From Domibacillus indicus (GTDB taxonomy: Bacteria > Bacillota > Bacilli > Bacillales > Domibacillaceae), in contig NZ_LAJB01000003.1 of the NCBI RefSeq assembly GCF_000970685.1, positions 62,001-126,000 of the forward strand: 64,000 bases of DNA, read 5' to 3'. Both the position numbers and the translations under genes were made by a program. Under the pieces are notes generated by a model. That model ran no database searches. It saw only the letters and a program-made list of their open reading frames with translations, and was not told the DNA's origin. This document shows, piece by piece, positions 58,974 through 64,000 of this stretch. Position 1 is the stretch's first letter. Every line of letters begins with the position of its first letter.

Positions 58974-60209
58974 TTATTCACTTTGTGCAGCCAGGGTAAT
59001 GGAAATCGTTTGCTGCTGTCCATCACGGTAAATGGTCATTTTCACTTTCTGGCCAATTTCCGCTTCATTGTATAAATATTTACGGAAATCCGCTGTACCT
59101 GCAATTTCTGTATCATCCACTTTCACAACAACGTCTCCCGCTTTAAAACCGGCTTCGGCTGCAGCAGATCCTGTTTCTACTTGAGAAATCACTGTTCCAG
59201 CTGTTACCGTTTCCGGAAGGTTTAACTGGCCCTGCACAATTTGGCGGGACAGTGCACTTACGTCTTCAAGGCCGACACCGAGATACGGGCGCTCCACTTC
59301 TCCTTTTTCCATCAGTTCTTCAATAACCGGGATGGCATCTTCCGTTGGGATTGCGAAGCCAAGTCCTTCCACTCCATCCTCGGCAATTTTCAAGCTGTTA
59401 ATGCCGACAACCTGCCCGGCTGCATTAATCAGCGCACCGCCGCTGTTACCGGGATTGATCGCTGCATCCGTCTGAATAACATTCAGCTCCCATTCTCCGG
59501 CAGAGGTTGTAACCGGCACACTCCGGTCAACACCGCTGACAATGCCTTCTGTTACAGAACTTGATAAATCAAGCCCAAGCGGATTACCGATGGCTGCTAC
59601 TTGCTCGCCAAGCTTCAACACGCTCGAATCGCCAAAATCCGCCACTTCTGTTACATGGTCACTGGAAATTTTCAGTACGGCTAAATCCGTCAGAGCGTCT
59701 GTTCCGACAACCTCGGCATCCACACGTTCACCGCTGGCAAGCGCTACTTCGACTGTATCTGCTCCTTCAACAACGTGATTATTCGTAACGATATAACTAA
59801 CCTCTTCACCCTTTTTAAAGATAACACCCGAGCCTGTGCCTGCTTCTGTTTCTTCCGCAGCCTCATTTGCTGTTTCCATTGGCTGGCTGCCAAACGGATT
59901 AAATTGCTCCTGTTCCTGCAGGTTCACTACACCAACAACTGCTTCATCAATCGCATCAATTGCGGAGACAAGGTCCGTCTGTGCTAATGAAGCCGTTGAG
60001 GCCGGCTGTACGGTAATTTCATTTGATGAATCCGCCGCTTTCGTTTCCGCGGTTGCTGCATCATTGTCCAATAGGCCTGGAGCCGCATAAAACATCAAGG
60101 TACCGCCTGCCAGCATTCCCGCAAACGATGCTGCTGCTGTTTTGATCAGTCCGCCTTTTCCTTTTTTCTCCGGCTGCGGGTTATATGAATAACGTTCATT
60201 TGTTTCCAT
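58974..60209 (-). CDS. htrA: HtrA/DegP-type serine protease
   Basis: 411 residues. A basic cytoplasmic start, one helix (about 24-45), a linker, then the trypsin-like domain with His in VSYIVTNNHVVEGAD, Asp in DALTDLAVLKI and Ser in INPGNSGGALIN. A PDZ domain covers about 310-400 (AEAGFKAGDVVVKVDDTEIA). It degrades or refolds damaged exported proteins at the membrane surface. B. subtilis homologues are controlled by the CssRS secretion-stress system. Here the promoter has the shared TTTCAY box. Confidence 0.94.
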   Translation of the reverse strand: METNERYSYNPQPEKKGKGGLIKTAAASFAGMLAGGTLMFYAAPGLLDNDAATAETKAADSSNEITVQPASTASLAQTDLVSAIDAIDEAVVGVVNLQEQEQFNPFGSQPMETANEAAEETEAGTGSGVIFKKGEEVSYIVTNNHVVEGADTVEVALASGERVDAEVVGTDALTDLAVLKISSDHVTEVADFGDSSVLKLGEQVAAIGNPLGLDLSSSVTEGIVSGVDRSVPVTTSAGEWELNVIQTDAAINPGNSGGALINAAGQVVGINSLKIAEDGVEGLGFAIPTEDAIPVIEELMEKGEVERPYLGVGLEDVSALSRQIVQGQLNLPETVTAGTVISQVETGSAAAEAGFKAGDVVVKVDDTEIAGTADFRKYLYNEAEIGQKVKMTIYRDGQQQTISITLAAQSE

Positions 60210-60251
60210 CTATTATCGCTCCCTTTGCGTAATTTTTTCTTGATTGAGCTT

Positions 60252-60285
60252 ATTGTAAAAAAGAAAAGTGAAAGAACGGTGAAAA
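60252..60285 (-). promoter_or_regulatory. Response-regulator box promoter of htrA
   Basis: On the minus strand TTTTCACCGTTCTTTCAC (60268-60285), 10 nt, TACAAT (60252-60257). Best example of the five. Confidence 0.85.
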
Positions 60286-60297
60286 GAAGGAAAAAAG

Positions 60298-60462
60298 TTA
60301 TTTTTTCGAAAAAAGTTTTTGCGTATGCAAATTGATCAAGTGATTTTGTGTACTGCTTCTAAAAAAACGCAAAAGAACGGCGCTCAGCCAGGGCAGCAGA
60401 ACGGCGGCGGACACGGTGCCGGTCGTGCCATAGGACTGGCGGTCATTCGGCTGAATCAGCAT
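60298..60462 (-). other. 54-codon open frame, doubtful
   Basis: The frame from ATG 60462 gives MLIQPNDRQSYGTTGTVSAA followed by a hydrophobic stretch and a basic end. There is no ribosome binding site and it starts inside the T run of a terminator hairpin. It may be the remnant of a gene cut by the repeat. Otherwise this 230-bp gap holds only the htrA promoter. Confidence 0.2.
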
Positions 60463-60468
60463 AAAAAA

Positions 60469-60493
60469 AGACTGGCGGCTTTACCGTCAGTCT
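60469..60493 (-). terminator. Hairpin left of repeat E3
   Basis: AGACTG and CAGTCT with CGG/CCG inside (25 bp in all), T7 on the minus strand. An identical 25-bp copy is at 60645-60669. Confidence 0.85.
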
Positions 60494-60644
60494 AGAAATA
60501 TAAACAAAGTTAGAAAGCAGGCTGATTGAAAACGCTTGGCTTTCCAGGAACGCGGCCTGCTGGGAAGGGAAGTGACCTTTTTGGGGGTCATGAGCATTCC
60601 CAGCCGGCAAGTGACGCCGAAAGCAGGCGTTTGTCAATAGCCTG
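60494..60644. repeat. Interspersed palindromic repeat E3 (151 bp)
   Basis: Same family and orientation as E2 (GTTAGAAAGCAGGCTGATTG near the start, TTTGTCAATAGCCTG at the end). It separates two identical copies of the kinase gene terminator hairpin. Confidence 0.9.
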
Positions 60645-60669
60645 AGACTGGCGGCTTTACCGTCAGTCT
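60645..60669 (-). terminator. Hairpin right of repeat E3
   Basis: 25 bp identical to 60469-60493, directly after the histidine kinase stop but without its own T run, as if the original terminator were split by the repeat. Confidence 0.75.
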
Positions 60670-60678
60670 GGCCTTTCC

Positions 60679-62064
60679 TTACGTGGAAACGGCCTGCTCG
60701 TTTGGAATCTGCACAATAAAGGTGCTTCCTTTATCAGGCTCGCTTTCAACTGTAATGGTCCCGCCATGAATACCGGCGATCCATTTGGCTATGGATAGTC
60801 CAAGCCCATGGCCGCCAACCGTGCGGGTACGGGATTTATCGGACCGGAAAAACCGGTCAAAAATACGGGGCTGGTCGTCTGGATGGATGCCGATGCCTTG
60901 ATCCGATACAGCCATCGTCCAGTAACGGTCGCTTTGAGACAGCTTCATTTCAACAAGGCCGCCGTCTGGTGAATATTTCACGGCATTGTCCAGTAAAATA
61001 TACATAAGCTGCTTTACGCGTGCCCGGTCGCCCAGCACAAGCAGATCACCCGGCGCTTCCAGCCCAAGCGAAACACCATTTGATTCTGCATGCGGTGTCA
61101 GTGACTCAATCACATTTGCAGCTTCTGCCCGCACATCCAGCTGCTCAAGCGTCCGCTCGGCGGCGCCGGAATCCGCCCGGGCTAGCACAAGCAGGTCACT
61201 GACAAGCCCGGTCATTCTTTTTACTTCCGACTTCATATTTCGCAGCAGCTTTTTCGCAAACGGATCTTCTTCAATGCCATCCGTCATTTCCATGGCATCA
61301 ATGGAGGAAAGCATAACACTGAGCGGTGTGCGCAGTTCATGCGATGCGTCGCCAACAAATTCTTTTTGGCGCTGAAACGCCGTGGAAATTGGGCCCATTG
61401 CTTTTTTCGACATGAGGTAGCTCATCCATACAGCAACCCCGGCGAACAAAACCGCCAGGCTGACGAGCACAATAAGGAGCCATTTGAATAATTGATAGGC
61501 GAAGGAAATGTCTTTTCCGATATAAATCATGCCGACAAACTGGCCATTGTAAAAAATCGGACTGCCATCAATCATTAAACGCACCGTATCCGACTTTGGC
61601 ACATCTTTAATTTCCCGGCCGCCGATGCGGCGCTCATCAAAGGTTACTTGAAGTGTTTCTTCCCTAATCTGGTTTTTTTCCGGGACCCAGCCGGATACAA
61701 GCTCAAACAATTCTTCGCGCATATGCGGCATCGTTTCGCTTCCCGTGACGAAGGTGCCTTCTGCATTTGTCACATAATAAAAAAACTGGTCTACTCCCGC
61801 CAAAACAAGCTCCTGGCTTCCGAGCCCCTGCAGTTCATCCCGGGCACTGTCAGCCAGATAATCACTGATAATCCGTGTTTCCTGCCGGGTTAAGTTTTCA
61901 AGCTCCCGGTGCTGATCGCGTAAAATCACTACATATAACAATGTGTAAACGACTACGATAAACAGGACGAGAAACAGCATGAGCAGGCCGCTGTACTGCA
62001 TGGTTAACCGCCGCTGTGTTTTTTGAAACAGGTCGCTGCTGCCTTTAAACCATTTAGTTTTCAA
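60679..62064 (-). CDS. Sensor histidine kinase of OmpR-type two-component system
   Basis: 461 residues. TM1 at about 25-48, an outside domain of about 140 residues (ISDYLADSARDELQGLGSQE and YYVTNAEGTFVTGSE), TM2 at about 190-213, then HisKA with phospho-His in VGDASHELRTPLSVML. The HATPase shows NAVKYSPDGG, VSDQGIGIHPDDQP and RTVGGHGLGLSIAK. It resembles CssS/YkoH-type kinases. Its gene overlaps the regulator gene by 11 bp. The likely output is the five-promoter TTTCAY regulon in this window. Confidence 0.92.
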   Translation of the reverse strand: MKTKWFKGSSDLFQKTQRRLTMQYSGLLMLFLVLFIVVVYTLLYVVILRDQHRELENLTRQETRIISDYLADSARDELQGLGSQELVLAGVDQFFYYVTNAEGTFVTGSETMPHMREELFELVSGWVPEKNQIREETLQVTFDERRIGGREIKDVPKSDTVRLMIDGSPIFYNGQFVGMIYIGKDISFAYQLFKWLLIVLVSLAVLFAGVAVWMSYLMSKKAMGPISTAFQRQKEFVGDASHELRTPLSVMLSSIDAMEMTDGIEEDPFAKKLLRNMKSEVKRMTGLVSDLLVLARADSGAAERTLEQLDVRAEAANVIESLTPHAESNGVSLGLEAPGDLLVLGDRARVKQLMYILLDNAVKYSPDGGLVEMKLSQSDRYWTMAVSDQGIGIHPDDQPRIFDRFFRSDKSRTRTVGGHGLGLSIAKWIAGIHGGTITVESEPDKGSTFIVQIPNEQAVST

Positions 62065-62737
62065 CTTTATATCCGACTCCCCGTACGCTTTGCACTATAT
62101 CCGGACGGCCCACTGCATCAAGCTTTTTCCTCAGAAGCTTTACCGTTGCATCAATTGTTTTGGCTGTTACATCGGCGTCGTATCCCCAGATGCGGTCAAG
62201 CATTATTTCCCGCGTCAGTACCTGTCCTTTATTTTGCACAAGTAAATCAAGCACCTGAAATTCACGCGGACTCAGCTGAATCGCAGCCCCATCTTTTTGG
62301 ATCGTCTGGCTGTTCCTGTTTACTTCCACACCTTGAATCGCAACCCTTTCTTCAACGATTGGTGCGTAATTGCGGCGGGTCAGCGCCCGCAGCCTTGCTA
62401 AAAGCTCATCGATTTCAAAGGGCTTTACCAGGTAATCATCCGCTCCGGAATCAAGGCCGGCAACCCGGTCCTCCACAGCATCCTTTGCTGTCAGCATTAA
62501 AATGGCGCCTTCGTAGCCGTCCTTTCGCAAATCGCGGCACGCGTCCACTCCGTTCCCGTTCGGCATCATCCAATCCAGAATCAGCACATCATAATGAACG
62601 GACGAAGCATAGTCATAAGCATCTTCTCCTGTTTTGACCCATTCAACCTGATAGCCGCCTTTTTTCTTTAACATAAAGCTGACCAATTCTCCCAACTGCA
62701 GATCATCTTCTGCAAGCAATATATTCATCCGGTTCAC
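62054..62737 (-). CDS. OmpR/PhoB-family response regulator
   Basis: 227 residues. The receiver domain has LLAEDD, phospho-acceptor Asp about 54 in VLILDWMMPNGNG, Thr/Ala in LMLTAKD and Lys in DYLVKPFEI. The C-terminal winged helix has LSPREFQVLDLLVQNKGQVL and VRGVGYKVE. OmpR-type regulators bind tandem half-sites about 11 bp apart; the TTTCAY-N5-TTTCAY boxes at five promoters here, including its own, fit that geometry. Confidence 0.94.
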   Translation of the reverse strand: MNRMNILLAEDDLQLGELVSFMLKKKGGYQVEWVKTGEDAYDYASSVHYDVLILDWMMPNGNGVDACRDLRKDGYEGAILMLTAKDAVEDRVAGLDSGADDYLVKPFEIDELLARLRALTRRNYAPIVEERVAIQGVEVNRNSQTIQKDGAAIQLSPREFQVLDLLVQNKGQVLTREIMLDRIWGYDADVTAKTIDATVKLLRKKLDAVGRPDIVQSVRGVGYKVEN

Positions 62738-62754
62738 TCCCTTTCGCTTCTTCT

Positions 62755-62788
62755 GTTATACCACGTTTTAATGAAAAAAGAGTGAAAA
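62755..62788 (-). promoter_or_regulatory. Response-regulator box promoter of the two-component operon
   Basis: On the minus strand TTTTCACTCTTTTTTCAT (62771-62788), 10 nt, TATAAC (62755-62760), about 20 nt before the regulator start. Indicates positive autoregulation. Confidence 0.8.
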
Positions 62789-62813
62789 AAAAAGACGCCT
62801 GCAAAAGACGACT

Positions 62814-64000
62814 TTAATTAAATGCAAACGGCAGCTCAATCGTAAATACCGTGCCTTTATCCACTTTTGATTCAACACGGATGGTGCCACCGTATTGCTC
62901 GACAATATTAAAACACACCATTAACCCAAGGCCGGTTCCGTCTTCTTTTGTGGTATAAAACGGCTCCCCCAGCTTTTTCAGCACAGTTTCAGGCATTCCT
63001 TTTCCTTCGTCTTCGATAACGATTTGGACCATGTCGCCGTTTAAACGGGCTGATGCTCGAATCGTGCCGCCGTTTTCCATCGCTTCAGTCGCATTTTTAA
63101 TAATATTAATAAACACCTGCTTCATTTGCCCGGGATTGCACCTGATCAAGCAATTCGGCTCTCCGTTAAACTCAATCAAAATTTTGCGCATAACCGCCTG
63201 TGACTGAAGCAGAATGCAAACATCTCTCAGCATTTTTCCCGCATCACATACTTCTATTTCAACAGACATGGGCTTGCCAAGCACGAGCAATTCACTGGCA
63301 ATGGTTTCAATCCGGTCAATTTCCTCATCAATAATTGTGTAATAGGCATCATGCATCATATCTTCGCGGGCCAGCTTTAAAAATCCTTTAATAGAAGTGA
63401 GCGGATTACGGACCTCATGGGCAATAGAAGCAGCCAGCTGGCCGGCAAGGCTTAGCTTCTCAGTTTTAATGGTCAGCTGCTGATGTGCTTTACGCTCATA
63501 AATGCTGCGGATAATTAAAATAGCTGTGAAATCCGTTTCCATATTCCGTGAAAATGGAAACGCGGAAACTTCCACATCAATAACTCTGCCGCTGTATGAG
63601 ATCATTTTCATTTCTACGGGCGGCAGCTTTTCATTTCTTTTTAATTTTTCAATGCCAATCTCCAGCAGTTCATGGTATTCCGTGGAAAAAAGGTTCCAGG
63701 CCGTCATAGCCAGGAGGTCCGCTTTGTTGCATTCCAGCAGCTGTGCGGCCGTTTGATTTCCATAGACTACTTGATGGTCAGAAACGACGAAAACAGCATC
63801 CGGCATTTCCTCAATTAAGTATTTATAATGGCTTACTTTCTCATGAAGACGCTCTTCGAGAGATAAAGAGGGGGTTCCCTGCCTGTTTTTATAGTAGAGG
63901 GAGGCAGTCAGCTCATCGTCTGTCATTACATAGGAATGGCCCTTCATTAAGTCGATTGCCAGGCCGGCAGACGTTTCGCTGTCATCATATGCACAGACTG
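62814..64000 (-). CDS. PAS sensor histidine kinase, sporulation-kinase-like (5' end outside window)
   Basis: A PAS domain (LIEEMPDAVFVVSDHQVVYG, NRN-like SGRVIDVEVSAFPFSRNMET), then HisKA with phospho-His in LAASIAHEVRNPLTSIKGFL and HATPase with NIIKNATEAMENGG, EDEGKGMP and GTGLGLMV. No membrane helix is visible. ATG 63947 has no ribosome binding site, and the frame stays open to the window end, reading AYDDSETSAGLAIDLMKGHS. The gene therefore most likely begins beyond 64000. The HEVRNPLTSIKGFL motif is typical of KinA-E kinases feeding the Spo0A phosphorelay. Its partner protein is not in the window. Confidence 0.88.
   Translation of the reverse strand, partial: VCAYDDSETSAGLAIDLMKGHSYVMTDDELTASLYYKNRQGTPSLSLEERLHEKVSHYKYLIEEMPDAVFVVSDHQVVYGNQTAAQLLECNKADLLAMTAWNLFSTEYHELLEIGIEKLKRNEKLPPVEMKMISYSGRVIDVEVSAFPFSRNMETDFTAILIIRSIYERKAHQQLTIKTEKLSLAGQLAASIAHEVRNPLTSIKGFLKLAREDMMHDAYYTIIDEEIDRIETIASELLVLGKPMSVEIEVCDAGKMLRDVCILLQSQAVMRKILIEFNGEPNCLIRCNPGQMKQVFINIIKNATEAMENGGTIRASARLNGDMVQIVIEDEGKGMPETVLKKLGEPFYTTKEDGTGLGLMVCFNIVEQYGGTIRVESKVDKGTVFTIELPFAFN

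Noticed and set aside
62789-62813. Terminator between PAS kinase and two-component operon
   Set aside because: GTCGTC and GGCGTC do not pair as an inverted repeat; I see no convincing hairpin.

Overview
The window looks like chromosomal DNA of an endospore-forming Bacillaceae species (Firmicutes) of moderate GC. The evidence is strong AGGAGG-type ribosome binding sites with ATG/GTG/TTG starts, an Sda-type sporulation checkpoint protein, a sporulation-kinase-like PAS histidine kinase, sigma-B-type promoters, CcpA cre sites, a lysine riboswitch in front of a YvsH-type permease, the YvrJ/DUF1659/DUF2922 small proteins, CsbD, BdbC/BdbD and SipS-type signal peptidase. Gene style recalls Domibacillus or related Bacillus, but the genus is inference. 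I see no rRNA, tRNA, CRISPR array, phage or transposase gene.

Layout. 1-2 kb: truncated NMT1/THI5-type binding lipoprotein and FAD-linked oxidase behind an operator-promoter. 2-3 kb: small membrane proteins. 3.2-6 kb: chemoreceptor plus xylose-type binding lipoprotein. 6-13.3 kb: DUF1963 protein, VanZ, AadK-like adenylyltransferase, hydrolase, DUF523, coproporphyrinogen oxidase, DnaD-like protein. 13.4-21.3 kb: diguanylate cyclase, CPA1 antiporter, YvrJ/aldo-keto reductase/DUF1659/DUF2922, YitT, AI-2E family transporter, CsbD. 21.3-25.7 kb is a scarred region: a lysine riboswitch and YvsH permease sit between the two decayed pieces of an APC permease gene, and the 3' end of a PiT/CysP transporter gene is duplicated with its downstream repeat. 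25.9-29.9 kb: SwrC-like RND pump with divergent TetR regulator. 30-37.2 kb: sugar ABC transporter with membrane-anchored sugar-binding sensor, YesM-like kinase and YesN-like regulator. 38-41.6 kb: tandem chemoreceptors. 41.6-50.2 kb: signal peptidase, short-chain dehydrogenase, glycosyltransferase/GtrA/GalU operon, nucleotidyltransferase, GNAT, Sda. 50.2-64 kb: CapA, PepSY/YtkA lipoprotein, BdbC/BdbD, BlaI/M56, DoxX, DUF3238 protein, secreted repeat protein, HtrA, an OmpR-type two-component system and a PAS kinase cut by the window edge.

Three things stand out. (1) Five promoters between 48.4 and 62.8 kb share one architecture: two TTTCAY half-sites 11 bp apart, then exactly 10 nt, then a -10 hexamer. 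They drive the glycosyltransferase operon, the PepSY operon, the secreted repeat protein, HtrA and the two-component system itself, so together they look like one envelope-stress regulon. (2) Four intergenic copies of a rigid mirror array of GGGCGGTA / TACCGCCC units occur. Unit spacing is identical to the base while most spacer sequence differs. (3) A roughly 150-bp palindromic repeat sits inside or beside transcription terminators, and two copies are flanked by near-identical or identical copies of the terminator hairpin.

A BlaI/M56 regulatory pair lies between bdbDC and doxX. Matching TACA-N3-TGTA operators are in front of these units, which suggests a redox or thiol-linked regulon rather than beta-lactam resistance.
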